From CAIOYC01 sp038327995 (lineage in GTDB: Bacteria; Pseudomonadota; Alphaproteobacteria; Caulobacterales; Caulobacteraceae), in assembly GCA_038327995.1 (NCBI GenBank), contig JBBQLP010000004.1:1-64000 (forward strand): a DNA stretch of 64,000 bases. Reading direction: 5' to 3'. Shown piece by piece: positions 16,925 to 25,874 of this stretch; positions within the stretch are counted from its first letter, which is position 1, and each line of letters begins with the position of its first letter. The notes beneath the pieces were generated by a model that was not told the DNA's origin, did not search any database, and was given only the letters and a program-made list of their open reading frames with translations. Position numbers and translations under genes: made by a program.

Positions 16925-18268
16925 ATGACCGACCGCGCCGCCGTGATTCTCGCCGCTGGGCAGGGCACACGGATGCGCTCGCCCCTGCCCAAGGTGCTGC
17001 ACAAGGTCGGCGGACGCACAATGCTGGACCGCGCTATCGATGCAGCGGAAGGCGCCAGGTGCCAGCGGATCGTGGTGGTCGTGGGGACCCACTCGCCGGA
17101 GGTTGCCGCGCACGTTACGGCTCGGCTAGGGGCGGGCGCGGTAGCGGTTCAAGACCCGCCCTTGGGCACGGGCCATGCGGTCCTCGCGGCGCGGGAGGCG
17201 TTGGGCGATTTCGAGGGTGACGTGCTGGTGACCAACGCCGACTGCCCGCTGCTTGCAGCGAGCGATCTGGAGCCCTTGTTCGCGCATCGGGCGGCGGGCG
17301 CCGATCTGGCGCTGTTGGGTTTTGAGCCATTGGAGGCCGCACTTCTTGGGCGCCTGATTGTGGCGGACGGACGGGTGGAGCGGATCGTTGAGGCGCGGGA
17401 CGCCTCGCCGGAGGAGCTTTCGGTTCGCGCCTGCTACGCCGGAATGCTGGTCGCTCCGGCGGAGCGGTTGTTCGCCTGGCTCGGCAAGGTCGGGAACGCC
17501 AACGCGAAGGGCGAATACTACCTGACCGACATCGTCAGGATCGCCCGGGCGGAGGGCGCCGACATACACGCCGCCTTCGCCCCCGAAACGGCGGTGATGG
17601 GAGCGGACACTCTGGTCGGTGTCGCCGCGGCCGAAGCCGCATTTCAGGCCGCGCGGCGACAGGTCCTGATGCTGTCCGGCGTCGCCATGACAGCGCCCGA
17701 AACGGTCTTCTTCTCCTGGGACACCGAAATCGCACCCGGGGCCAGCATCGAGCCGAACGTGGTGTTCGCACCAGGGGTGAAGGTGGCCTCCCGCGCCGTA
17801 ATCCGCGCCTTCAGCCATCTGGAGGGTGCCTCGGTGGGCGAGGGGGCGATCATTGGCCCCTACGCGCGGCTCAGGCCCGGTGCGGACATCGGCTCGGACG
17901 CTCACATCGGAAATTTCGTGGAGGTGAAGAAGGTCGTTGTGGGGGCGGGCGCCAAGGCCAACCATCTGGCCTATCTCGGCGACGGCTCTGTGGGGGCGGG
18001 GGCGAACATCGGCGCGGGGACGATCTTCTGCAACTACGACGGCTTCGACAAGCACGAGACGCACATTGAGGCCGGGGCTTTCGTCGGCTCCAACTCCTCC
18101 TTGGTGGCGCCGGTGCGGATAGGGGCGGGGGCCTATGTGGGCTCCGGCTCGGTGATAACCCGCGATGTGACGGCGAACGCTCTGGCGGTTGAGCGCGGGC
18201 CGCAGGTGGAGAAGTCCGGGTGGGCCGAGCGGTTTCGGGCCTTGAAGCTGTCACGGAGGCGCACGTGA
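16925..18268 (+). CDS. glmU: Bifunctional UDP-N-acetylglucosamine pyrophosphorylase / glucosamine-1-phosphate N-acetyltransferase
   Basis: Makes UDP-GlcNAc for peptidoglycan and lipopolysaccharide from glucosamine-1-phosphate, acetyl-CoA and UTP. The 447-residue product has the uridyltransferase signature LAAGQGTRMRS and Lys in PKVLHKV near the N-terminus, then DPPLGTGHAV and the metal-site NADCPLL. The second half is a left-handed beta-helix of hexapeptide repeats (EVKKVVVGAGAKANHLAYLG, GAGTIFCNYDG). ATG 16925 gives the canonical MTDRAAVILAAG. It is the first gene of a tight run: its stop overlaps rpiA by 4 nt. Confidence 0.96.
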   Translation: MTDRAAVILAAGQGTRMRSPLPKVLHKVGGRTMLDRAIDAAEGARCQRIVVVVGTHSPEVAAHVTARLGAGAVAVQDPPLGTGHAVLAAREALGDFEGDVLVTNADCPLLAASDLEPLFAHRAAGADLALLGFEPLEAALLGRLIVADGRVERIVEARDASPEELSVRACYAGMLVAPAERLFAWLGKVGNANAKGEYYLTDIVRIARAEGADIHAAFAPETAVMGADTLVGVAAAEAAFQAARRQVLMLSGVAMTAPETVFFSWDTEIAPGASIEPNVVFAPGVKVASRAVIRAFSHLEGASVGEGAIIGPYARLRPGADIGSDAHIGNFVEVKKVVVGAGAKANHLAYLGDGSVGAGANIGAGTIFCNYDGFDKHETHIEAGAFVGSNSSLVAPVRIGAGAYVGSGSVITRDVTANALAVERGPQVEKSGWAERFRALKLSRRRT

Positions 18269-19005
18269 GCGCGACCGCCCAGAAACGTATGGCGGGGGAG
18301 GCCGCCGCCGGGTTGGTCATGCCAGGCATGGCGGTCGGACTCGGTACAGGCTCCACCGCCGCCTTCTTCATCGAAGCCCTGGCGGAACGGGAGACGGCGG
18401 ACGGCCTTGGGATTCGCTGCGTTGCGACCTCCACCGCCAGCGCCGACTTGGCGACCCGCCTTGGCCTGACGGTGATCGACCTCGACGACGTGGGCCGGAT
18501 CGACCTGACCGTCGACGGCGCGGATGAACTCAATCCCGATCTTGTGCTCATCAAGGGCGGGGGAGGGGCCCTGCTACGCGAAAAGCTGGTGTGGGAAGCG
18601 TCGGACCGCTGTGTGGTGATCGCCGACGCCGCCAAGCGGGTGGAGGTGCTGGGCGTGTTCCCGCTGCCCGTCGAGGTGGTCGGTTTTGGACACCAAACCA
18701 CCGCCCGCCGGATCACGGCGGTGCTGGAGGCGCTCAGCCTCGAAGCCACACCCCGGCTCCGGCTGATGGGCGGGCAACCCCTGCGCACGGATAGCGGGAA
18801 CCTGATCTACGACCTTCGGCTCGGCGCTATAGTTTCGCCCGAAACACTCGGCCGGGCGCTGAAGGCGATCACTGGCGTGGTCGAGCACGGCCTTTTTATC
18901 GGCTTGGCCTCGGAGGCGTTGATCGGAAACGATCAGGGCGTGGTCCGTCTTCTTCCAAACGGTGTGGCGACCCACATGGTTGGCCTAATGCCCGTTTCAC
19001 CTTAG
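18265..19005 (+). CDS. rpiA: Ribose-5-phosphate isomerase A
   Basis: Interconverts ribose-5-phosphate and ribulose-5-phosphate in the pentose phosphate pathway. The 246-residue product starts at GTG 18265, which overlaps the glmU stop (GTGA) and has GGAGG at 5 nt. Family motifs are GLGTGSTAAFFIEAL, the catalytic DGADELNP, and LIKGGGGALLREKL with the active-site Glu/Lys region. A C-terminal DSGN/YDLR segment completes the fold. The length is slightly above average for RpiA. It is followed 28 bp later by gor; supply of NADPH by this pathway fits the neighbour. Confidence 0.95.
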   Translation: MSATAQKRMAGEAAAGLVMPGMAVGLGTGSTAAFFIEALAERETADGLGIRCVATSTASADLATRLGLTVIDLDDVGRIDLTVDGADELNPDLVLIKGGGGALLREKLVWEASDRCVVIADAAKRVEVLGVFPLPVEVVGFGHQTTARRITAVLEALSLEATPRLRLMGGQPLRTDSGNLIYDLRLGAIVSPETLGRALKAITGVVEHGLFIGLASEALIGNDQGVVRLLPNGVATHMVGLMPVSP

Positions 19006-19033
19006 ACGCGTAGCGCGGCCCCAAGGAGCGAGT

Positions 19034-20437
19034 ATGGCGACCCCGGATAGAGCCTACGACTACGACCTGTTTGTCATTGGCGCGGGCTCGGGCGGCGTGC
19101 GGGCGGCGCGGCTGGCGGCCATGACCGGCGCGCGAGTGGCTGTGGCGGAAGAGCACCGGGTCGGCGGCACCTGTGTGATCCGGGGCTGCGTGCCCAAGAA
19201 GTTCATGGTCTTTGCCTCCGCCTTCGCCCGTGATTTCGAGATGGCGCGGGGCTTTGGCTGGGACGTGCCGGAGCCGACCTTCGACTGGACCCGATTCCGA
19301 AACGCCAAGGACATCGAGATCGCGCGCCTCTCAGGTGTTTACGTGTCAAACCTGACCAAGGCCGGAGCCGATCTGTTTCACGGACGCGCCACCTTCAAGG
19401 ACCCGCATACGCTGGAGATCACCGGCCAGGATGGGCCGAAGACGATCACCGCGGCCAAAATCCTGATCGCGACCGGTGGTCGCCCCCGGATTCCCGACGA
19501 TGTGCCGGGGGTCCAGCTTGGCATCACCTCCGAGGGCGCTTTCCACCTTGATGAGCTTCCAAAGCGTATGGTGATCGTCGGCGGCGGCTATATCGCGGTG
19601 GAGTTCGCCTGCATCTTCCACGGCCTCGGCGTCGAAGTGACCTTGGCCTATCGCGGGTCCAATTTGCTGCGAGGATTTGACGAGGACGTGCGCAGCCACC
19701 TCGCTGAGGAGTTCAGCAAGCGCGGTGTAAAGGTCGCCCTTGCCTGCGAGCACGAGCGGATTGAAAAGCGCGAGGACGGCATCCTGGTCAGCCACGTAAC
19801 CGACTCCATGGTGATCGAATCCGAAGTGGTGATGTTCGCCGTGGGCCGCGAGCCGCACGTGAAAGGGCTGGGCCTCGACAAGGCGGGGGTGAAGCTGAAC
19901 GACAAGGGCGCGGTGGCAGTGGACGAATACTCCCGCACCAATGTGGAGCACATCTGGGCGGTGGGCGACGTGACCGACCGGATGAACCTGACCCCCGTGG
20001 CGATCCGCGAGGCGCAGGCGTTTGCAGAAACCGTCTTCTACGACCGGCCCACACGGTTCGATTATGACGCCATTCCCACCGCCGTCTTCTCCCAGCCTCC
20101 CATCGGAGTTGTAGGGCTGACCGAAGCGCAGGCTCGCCACCAATACGGCAAGGTCGATGTGTATATGACCCGCTTCCGGCCAATGAAATACGCCTTCGCG
20201 GGGGGCGATGACCGCATCCTGATGAAGCTGATCGTCGATCCTAAGAGCGACAAGGTGCTTGGCTGTCACATAGTCGGCGACGATGGACCCGAGACCATTC
20301 AACTCGCCGCCATCGCCGTGAAGGCGGGCCTGACCAAGGCGCAGTGGGACGCCACCTGCGCGCTGCACCCGACCGTTTCTGAGGAATTGGTGACGATGCG
20401 CGAGAAGCATGAACCCGTCGAATTGTCTCTCGCCTGA
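19034..20437 (+). CDS. gor: Glutathione-disulfide reductase
   Basis: NADPH-dependent flavoenzyme that reduces oxidised glutathione. The 467-residue product has the FAD dinucleotide motif GAGSGG (16-21), the redox disulfide Cys47/Cys52 in GGTCVIRGCVPKK, an NADPH-binding GGGYIAVEFA, ATG-type motif IWAVGDVTDRMNLTPVA, and the C-terminal active-site HPTVSEEL. It has a strong AAGGAG Shine-Dalgarno. The stop overlaps the next start (TGATG). Confidence 0.95.
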   Translation: MATPDRAYDYDLFVIGAGSGGVRAARLAAMTGARVAVAEEHRVGGTCVIRGCVPKKFMVFASAFARDFEMARGFGWDVPEPTFDWTRFRNAKDIEIARLSGVYVSNLTKAGADLFHGRATFKDPHTLEITGQDGPKTITAAKILIATGGRPRIPDDVPGVQLGITSEGAFHLDELPKRMVIVGGGYIAVEFACIFHGLGVEVTLAYRGSNLLRGFDEDVRSHLAEEFSKRGVKVALACEHERIEKREDGILVSHVTDSMVIESEVVMFAVGREPHVKGLGLDKAGVKLNDKGAVAVDEYSRTNVEHIWAVGDVTDRMNLTPVAIREAQAFAETVFYDRPTRFDYDAIPTAVFSQPPIGVVGLTEAQARHQYGKVDVYMTRFRPMKYAFAGGDDRILMKLIVDPKSDKVLGCHIVGDDGPETIQLAAIAVKAGLTKAQWDATCALHPTVSEELVTMREKHEPVELSLA

Positions 20438-21753
20438 TGAGCCTCACCGATCTTTCAGCGACAGAAACCGCGCCAGTCGAAGCGCCGGAGGTGTCATCCC
20501 CCGTAGCGGGCCACCTCGCAGGTTGGCGGCGGCACTGGGTGAATGTCCTTCTACTGATCGCCGCCGTTCTGACGCCGCTCATCAGTTATGTTGGGCAGTT
20601 GGGCCTGGCGCCCCTGGCTGCGGTTCTGGGTATCCTGTCGCTACCGCTTCTGGGCCGAAAGTCGCCGCCCTTGATCGGCGTCGGGCTTCTGCTGGCGCTG
20701 GTGGTGTGGGAACTTGTCAGCATGAGCTGGAGCATCGCCGCGCCGGTTCATCCCGATTTTCACCGCTATAAATCCGTTGAGGCCCTTACGGGAATGAAGC
20801 TGGCGTTCGAGCTGGCCTTCTACGGCGCGCTCGTCGTCGCCATGCGCGACCTGCTCGAGGCGAGCGCCCGCCGCGCGACCTTCATCCTGGCCGTAGGACT
20901 TTGCGCCATCGCCGTGGTGATGAGCGTCGACGCCCTGACCAACGGCGGCGTCTATCATGCGCTGCGGGGCGTCGCGCACCAAAAGGAACAGCCGGGGATC
21001 ATCCGGCGCAACGCCGCGCGCGGTTGCTACACCCTGGCGCTGTTGTTCTGGCCAGCGATGCTGCGGTTAGGGCAATCCTACCAGCGCGTGCTGCAGGGGG
21101 TGTTGGTGATCGGTTTCCTGATCGCCGCTATCGGGTTGCAGGTGGATGCGCCTCTCGTGGCGCTGGTCGCATCCACTGTCGTTTTCTACGCGGTGCGCCA
21201 GTTCGGACGGCGGGCAATCTGGGTGCTGCTGGCGCTTACGGTGATCTATTTTGCCCTGACGCCGATGCTGCTCAACCTTCTCTTCCCCTCGGCGCCTGCC
21301 TTATCGGCTGGCGGCGTGGTCAAGGCCTCGTGGCTGGCGCGGGTCGGCATCTGGCGTTTCACAGCGGGCGAGATTCCGAGCCACCCCCTGATCGGTTGGG
21401 GCATGGACGCCAGCCGGATGTGGCCGAACATCGTTCCTCTTCATCCCCATAACGCAGCCCTGCAAATCTGGCTTGAGCTTGGGGCGGTGGGCGCTGGCCT
21501 CGTCATCCTGTTCTGGGTCTGGCTGTTCGAGCAGATCGCCAAATTGTGCGATCATGATCGAATCTCGGGCGCGATGGCCGCCGCTGTCGCCGTGGCATAT
21601 CTCGCCATCGGCGCCCTCAGCTTCGGGGTCTGGCAGGAGTGGTGGTTGGGCCTCGGCGCGCTCTGCATCGTCTTCTGCGCGGCGCTGGCTGCGGGACGAC
21701 AGGGCGAGCCTGAGCGCTCGCGGGACGAATTGACCGAACTTGTGCCTCTGTAG
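20437..21753 (+). CDS. O-antigen ligase-like polymerase/ligase membrane protein
   Basis: A 438-residue integral membrane protein with about 10-12 hydrophobic segments. It has the Wzy/WaaL-type signature HPHNAALQIWLELGAVG near residues 336-352, which follows the large periplasmic loop in O-antigen ligases. Proteins of this family join glycans to lipid A core or polymerise surface glycans; which one applies here cannot be told. The ATG overlaps the gor stop by 1 nt, so it is translationally coupled to the sugar-metabolism run. No glycosyltransferase genes adjoin. Confidence 0.82.
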   Translation: MSLTDLSATETAPVEAPEVSSPVAGHLAGWRRHWVNVLLLIAAVLTPLISYVGQLGLAPLAAVLGILSLPLLGRKSPPLIGVGLLLALVVWELVSMSWSIAAPVHPDFHRYKSVEALTGMKLAFELAFYGALVVAMRDLLEASARRATFILAVGLCAIAVVMSVDALTNGGVYHALRGVAHQKEQPGIIRRNAARGCYTLALLFWPAMLRLGQSYQRVLQGVLVIGFLIAAIGLQVDAPLVALVASTVVFYAVRQFGRRAIWVLLALTVIYFALTPMLLNLLFPSAPALSAGGVVKASWLARVGIWRFTAGEIPSHPLIGWGMDASRMWPNIVPLHPHNAALQIWLELGAVGAGLVILFWVWLFEQIAKLCDHDRISGAMAAAVAVAYLAIGALSFGVWQEWWLGLGALCIVFCAALAAGRQGEPERSRDELTELVPL

Positions 21754-21791
21754 GAGTGTGGAAGGTGCGGTAGCGCGCGTGGGATAGTGAG

Positions 21792-22967
21792 ATGGCCGAA
21801 CTGGACTCCCTGAAAATCTATGGCGAGACGGATGCGGGATGGTGCGCCGCCACGCCCCCTAATGAGACCACCGACGATCAGGGCGTTCCCTATGTTCCTG
21901 ATCTCGCGTCGGGCAAGTTTGATCCCCGCGCGCCGGGCCAACGGGCCTATGACGATCCCGAGGTCGAAGCCCTCCGCGCCCGGCTGCGGGAGCGCAACGG
22001 CATCCCCGGTCTGGAAATCGTCCAGCCGCACGAGATCGATCGCGCCGTGCAGATATTCTTTCGCGACGGCTTCGTGGTGGTCGACAACCTGTTGAATTCC
22101 AAACAGCTCGCACTGTGGCGCGAGGCGGGTGCGCGGGTGCTGAAACAGATCCTCTCCATCGAGGGGGAGGGCGGGCGCAAATACGTCACCGAAACCGGGC
22201 GCCTGCCGCACCGCTACAGCTACGGCACCGCCTCCGCCTCGCGGGAGTTGCTGCACGAGCCGGAATGGGCGGCGATGATTGATCTTGCGACCACCACGCC
22301 GATCCTAAGCCGTATCTTCGGTACGCCAGACTATTTCGTGCGCGGCGCGGGGGGCGACCTCTGTCTGCCTGGTGCGATCGAATACCAGGGTCTGCACGCT
22401 GATACCCGCGATCCCTTTGTCATCAACGCAGCCCGGCGCGAGACGGCGGCGCGGATCGGGATCGCCCTCAACACCATCCCCGGAACCGATGAACTCGACG
22501 CCGCGACCACCGGTCTAATCCTGGAGCGCACGCCGCCCCACGTGACCATCAACTTCCTGATGAGCGACTTCACCTTCGAGAACGGACCGATCCGGCAAAT
22601 CCCCGGCACGCATGGACGGATACCCAAGCCCCCGCTGTTGGCCGACGAGCCTGAGTGGATGCGGCTTTCCACACTGGTGGGCGCCAAGGCTGGGGCGGGG
22701 GTGATCCGTGACAATCGGGCCTGGCACGGCGCGACGCCCAACCTGTCACGGGAAATCCGCGCCATGCCGAACGTGGAATACCACGCGCCTTGGGTCGATC
22801 CCTCCGCTTACTGGAAGTCCATGCCGCACGCGATCTGGGAGACCTTGTCGCCGCACGCCCAGAGGGCTTGTCGCCACATCAAGACCGAACCCGGCGTCTG
22901 GCCCGCCGGAGCAGGGGTGATGCATCCTTTGGCGCGCAAGCGGAAGGAAGCCAAGGCGCAGACATAG
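21792..22967 (+). CDS. Phytanoyl-CoA dioxygenase (PhyH) family protein
   Basis: A 391-residue Fe(II)/2-oxoglutarate-dependent dioxygenase. The iron ligands are visible as His202-x-Asp204 (GLHADTRDPF) and His312 (RAWHGATPN), with Arg320 placed to bind 2-oxoglutarate. The PhyH N-terminal signature FFRDGFVVVDNLL is at 89-101, and a GTHGRIPK segment precedes the distal His. The substrate is unknown; the family hydroxylates fatty acyl-CoAs, amino acids and natural products. It lies 38 bp after the ligase-like gene and may be the last gene of the glmU run. Confidence 0.85.
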   Translation: MAELDSLKIYGETDAGWCAATPPNETTDDQGVPYVPDLASGKFDPRAPGQRAYDDPEVEALRARLRERNGIPGLEIVQPHEIDRAVQIFFRDGFVVVDNLLNSKQLALWREAGARVLKQILSIEGEGGRKYVTETGRLPHRYSYGTASASRELLHEPEWAAMIDLATTTPILSRIFGTPDYFVRGAGGDLCLPGAIEYQGLHADTRDPFVINAARRETAARIGIALNTIPGTDELDAATTGLILERTPPHVTINFLMSDFTFENGPIRQIPGTHGRIPKPPLLADEPEWMRLSTLVGAKAGAGVIRDNRAWHGATPNLSREIRAMPNVEYHAPWVDPSAYWKSMPHAIWETLSPHAQRACRHIKTEPGVWPAGAGVMHPLARKRKEAKAQT

Positions 22968-23042
22968 GACAGCGCTGGCGAATACCCTGCCCAAGCGCAC
23001 GATTTGCCCCTATATGCGCTGCTCCGTTTGAAGAGCGCCGAT

Positions 23043-24425
23043 ATGACCGACCGCTGGACCCCGCATAGCTGGAGAAATCGTCCCGGCAGGCATATGCCTG
23101 CGGATTATCCAGATGTGGATGCGCTCGCCGCCGTCGAGGCGCAGCTTCGCGATCTGCCGCCGCTGGTGTTCGCCGGTGAAGCGCGCCGGTTGACTTCTCT
23201 CCTGGGCGATGTGGCGGCGGGCAAGGCCTTCCTGCTGCAAGGGGGCGATTGCGCCGAGAGCTTCAAGGAGTTCCGCGCCGACAACATCCGCGACACCTTC
23301 CGCCTGATCCTGCAGATGGCGGTAGTGCTGACGTTCGCTGGCGGTAAGCCCGTGGTGAAGGTCGGGCGTATCGCTGGTCAATTCGCCAAACCGCGCTCGG
23401 AAGCGGTCGAAACCATCGACGGCGTGACCCTGCCCTCTTATCGGGGCGACAACATCAACGGTCAGGCTTTCGATCCGGCCGAGCGCACGCCAGATCCGGA
23501 GCGGCTGCTGAAGGCTTACGGCCAGTCCGCCGCGACCCTGAACCTGCTCCGCGCATTTGCTGGAGGCGGTTACGCCGACCTTTACAACATCCACCGCTGG
23601 ACACTCGGTTTTGTGGAGGGCAGCCCGAACGGTGCGCGTTATGCCGAACTGGCCGACAAGATCTCCGACAGTCTGTCCTTCATGCAAGCGGTGGGGGTAA
23701 CCCCCGCCACGCACTCGGACCTGCACCGGGTGGAGTTCTTCACCAGCCACGAGGCGTTGTTGCTGAACGTGGAAGAGGCGATGACCCGTGTCGATTCTAC
23801 CTCGGGCGACTGGTACGACACTTCGGCCCATATGCTGTGGATCGGCGAGCGCACCCGCCAACTCGACGGCGCCCACGTGGAGTTTCTGAAGGGTGTGAAG
23901 AACCCCATCGGCTTGAAGTGCGGACCTACGATGGAGCCGGACGAGCTTCTAACCCTGATCGACGCCCTCAACCCAAAAAACGAAGCGGGCCGCCTGACAC
24001 TGATCGGGCGCTTCGGTGCGGAAAAGATCGGCGCGCGACTGCCAACCTTGATGCGGGCGGTGAAGCGCGAGGGGCGCACAGTGGTCTGGTCGACTGACCC
24101 CATGCACGGCAACACCCTGAAGGCTGCCAACGGGTATAAGACCCGACCCTTCGACCGCATCCTTTCAGAGGTGAAGTCCTTTATCGAGGTGGCGAGCGCG
24201 GAGGGGGTGCACCCCGGCGGCGTACATCTGGAAATGACTGGCCAGAACGTCACCGAATGTCTGGGTGGCGCGCGAGCCGTGGCGGAAGGCGACCTTGCGG
24301 ATCGCTATCACACCCACTGCGACCCACGGCTCAACGCCGATCAGGCGCTGGAGCTTTCTTTCCTGGTGGCCGAACGGCTGAAGGTGCGCAGGGACGCCGA
24401 AGCGGTGAACCGGGCGGCGGTCTAG
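23043..24425 (+). CDS. 3-deoxy-7-phosphoheptulonate synthase, class II
   Basis: First enzyme of the shikimate pathway, condensing phosphoenolpyruvate and erythrose-4-phosphate. The 460-residue product is the plant-type (class II) enzyme: W-P-SWR start (MTDRWTPHSWRNRPGR), metal-binding Cys70 in QGGDCAESF, then the VKVGRIAGQFAKPRS loop, WVGERTRQLDGAH-like segment, KCGPTMEPDEL, DPMHGNT and EMTGQNVTECLGG. ATG 23043 gives the conserved N-terminus; an upstream frame is not conserved. The chorismate mutase at 54757 is not linked to it. The TAG stop shares CTAG with the convergent outer-membrane gene. Confidence 0.95.
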   Translation: MTDRWTPHSWRNRPGRHMPADYPDVDALAAVEAQLRDLPPLVFAGEARRLTSLLGDVAAGKAFLLQGGDCAESFKEFRADNIRDTFRLILQMAVVLTFAGGKPVVKVGRIAGQFAKPRSEAVETIDGVTLPSYRGDNINGQAFDPAERTPDPERLLKAYGQSAATLNLLRAFAGGGYADLYNIHRWTLGFVEGSPNGARYAELADKISDSLSFMQAVGVTPATHSDLHRVEFFTSHEALLLNVEEAMTRVDSTSGDWYDTSAHMLWIGERTRQLDGAHVEFLKGVKNPIGLKCGPTMEPDELLTLIDALNPKNEAGRLTLIGRFGAEKIGARLPTLMRAVKREGRTVVWSTDPMHGNTLKAANGYKTRPFDRILSEVKSFIEVASAEGVHPGGVHLEMTGQNVTECLGGARAVAEGDLADRYHTHCDPRLNADQALELSFLVAERLKVRRDAEAVNRAAV

Positions 24426-25225
24426 AACCTGCGGCTCACGCCCACATAGACCTGCACGTCTGGCGTCTGGCTGTTCAGGCCGAAATTGGCGCCTGCGTCG
24501 AAGGCGAACGGCACGCCCTTCGGTTGCCAGGTCGCAGCTACGTCGAAGGAATACTGCCGCCCCGTGCCGGTGGGATCGAAATCCTGTTGGGTCCAGAGGT
24601 CCGCGCCCACTCCTAGCGCATCAGTGATCGGGTGGCTTAGGCCGACGCTGACGGCGGTCGCTGCGTGGCTCCCGCTTCCGTCCTGATCTCTCAGAATATC
24701 GATTTCGGGGGTGACTCCAAGCTGCCAGCCGCCCGGCAGGTTGCGTTGGAGCGGAACGATGATCCCGCCCTCCACCGCGCCATTGCCAAGGGCGCTCCAT
24801 GCGGTGGGCAGTTTAAGGAAAGGCTCGATGGCGACTCCGTCCTGACCATTAGTGCCCGCGATGTGCCACTTCGCGCGAAGGTAGACGTCGCCGATCCCCC
24901 TGTCGGAGGTGGTGGCGGCGCCCGACCTGACTCGCACCTCTTCGTACAAGGCGATACCTGCCTCGATGTCGAGCGTATCCGTAAGGCCGTATTTCAGCGT
25001 CGGATTGGGGGCCAGCAGGGTCGATGTAGTCACGCCGCCGGAGCGATCACGGGCATAGTTCACCAAGTCCGTCTCCACCTGCCAATGGCCCGCGTCCACG
25101 GTGCAGGCGGAGGTTCCCTTCAGGGGTCGGTCGGGACAGAGATCGCGCAGGTCCGACGCTCGCACAGGCCCTGCCAGCATTCCCACTGCCGTTAGCGCCG
25201 CCAGCGGGATCGCCAGACGGATCAA
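24422..25225 (-). CDS. Outer-membrane beta-barrel, phenol-degradation MetA-type (putative transporter)
   Basis: A 267-residue exported protein. The signal peptide (MIRLAIPLAALTAVGMLAGP, ending VRA) is followed by alternating hydrophobic strands (GHWQVETDLVNYAR, TDTLDIEAGIALYEEV, WQLGVTPEIDIL) and a C-terminal Phe (VGVSRRF), typical of an outer-membrane barrel. The pattern resembles the MetA-pathway-of-phenol-degradation family (PF13557). The TTG start overlaps the DUF4188 stop (TTGA), so translation is probably coupled. No aromatic degradation gene is nearby. The family call is moderate; the barrel call is firmer. Confidence 0.65.
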   Translation of the reverse strand: MIRLAIPLAALTAVGMLAGPVRASDLRDLCPDRPLKGTSACTVDAGHWQVETDLVNYARDRSGGVTTSTLLAPNPTLKYGLTDTLDIEAGIALYEEVRVRSGAATTSDRGIGDVYLRAKWHIAGTNGQDGVAIEPFLKLPTAWSALGNGAVEGGIIVPLQRNLPGGWQLGVTPEIDILRDQDGSGSHAATAVSVGLSHPITDALGVGADLWTQQDFDPTGTGRQYSFDVAATWQPKGVPFAFDAGANFGLNSQTPDVQVYVGVSRRF

Positions 25226-25719
25226 GACTCAGGCGCCTCGCTGGCCGCGGCAGTCATGCGCATTCGCGCTTCCTGACGCCCGCCGATGGCCGAACGCCGT
25301 GCTCCCGCCCGTCCCAGTCCGTAGGGCGGCATATTGTTGTAGATGTTCTCGTACTGGCCTGGCGCGATCCGGTACGTCTCGTGCCAGATACCCACGTCGC
25401 CGTTGGAGCCTATCGCCTTGTTGAAGGCCTGCCATGCGGGCAAATGCGCCCGCTCCCGCGCCTTGGCGTAGGCTTCGAGCTGATCGAAACTGCGCCAGTA
25501 CTGAACCACCATGACATCGGGAAAGTTGAAATGGCTGCGGGCGTGCAAGAGGCCGAGCTCCGGCTGCTTCGCCAGTTCGATCAGCATCTTCGGCATGGCG
25601 GATACGACCGGAAGCCAGGCCCAAGGCTTCCACCAGCGATTGATTCGCGCGCCGATCATGAAAAGCACGAGCTCGCCTTCGATTTCGGCGCAGACGCGCT
25701 CCTTGATGATGTCGGCCAT
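25222..25719 (-). CDS. DUF4188 domain-containing protein
   Basis: A 165-residue protein whose core (ELVLFMIGARINRWWKPWAW, then HFNFPDVMVVQYWRSFDQLE and GIWHETYRI) matches DUF4188, a dimeric alpha/beta-barrel-like family related to monooxygenase-type folds; the function is unknown. ATG 25719 (MADIIKERV) is supported by GGAGGGG a few nt upstream; the longer frame is not conserved. It is the first gene of a coupled pair with the outer-membrane barrel gene and divergent from the MATE transporter. Confidence 0.8.
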   Translation of the reverse strand: MADIIKERVCAEIEGELVLFMIGARINRWWKPWAWLPVVSAMPKMLIELAKQPELGLLHARSHFNFPDVMVVQYWRSFDQLEAYAKARERAHLPAWQAFNKAIGSNGDVGIWHETYRIAPGQYENIYNNMPPYGLGRAGARRSAIGGRQEARMRMTAAASEAPES

Positions 25720-25874
25720 AATACCCCTCCGTCTATCAGTCTTGACCATCGGGCGCCTCCTTCCAACTGGCAAGCATCGGCGCAAAAGCCACATAGGCGG
25801 AAAATAGGCGGTCCAGGGTTGAGCCCGGTCGCCCTCGCGATCATGGTCCGCGCCCTTCCCATGGAGCCGGACCG

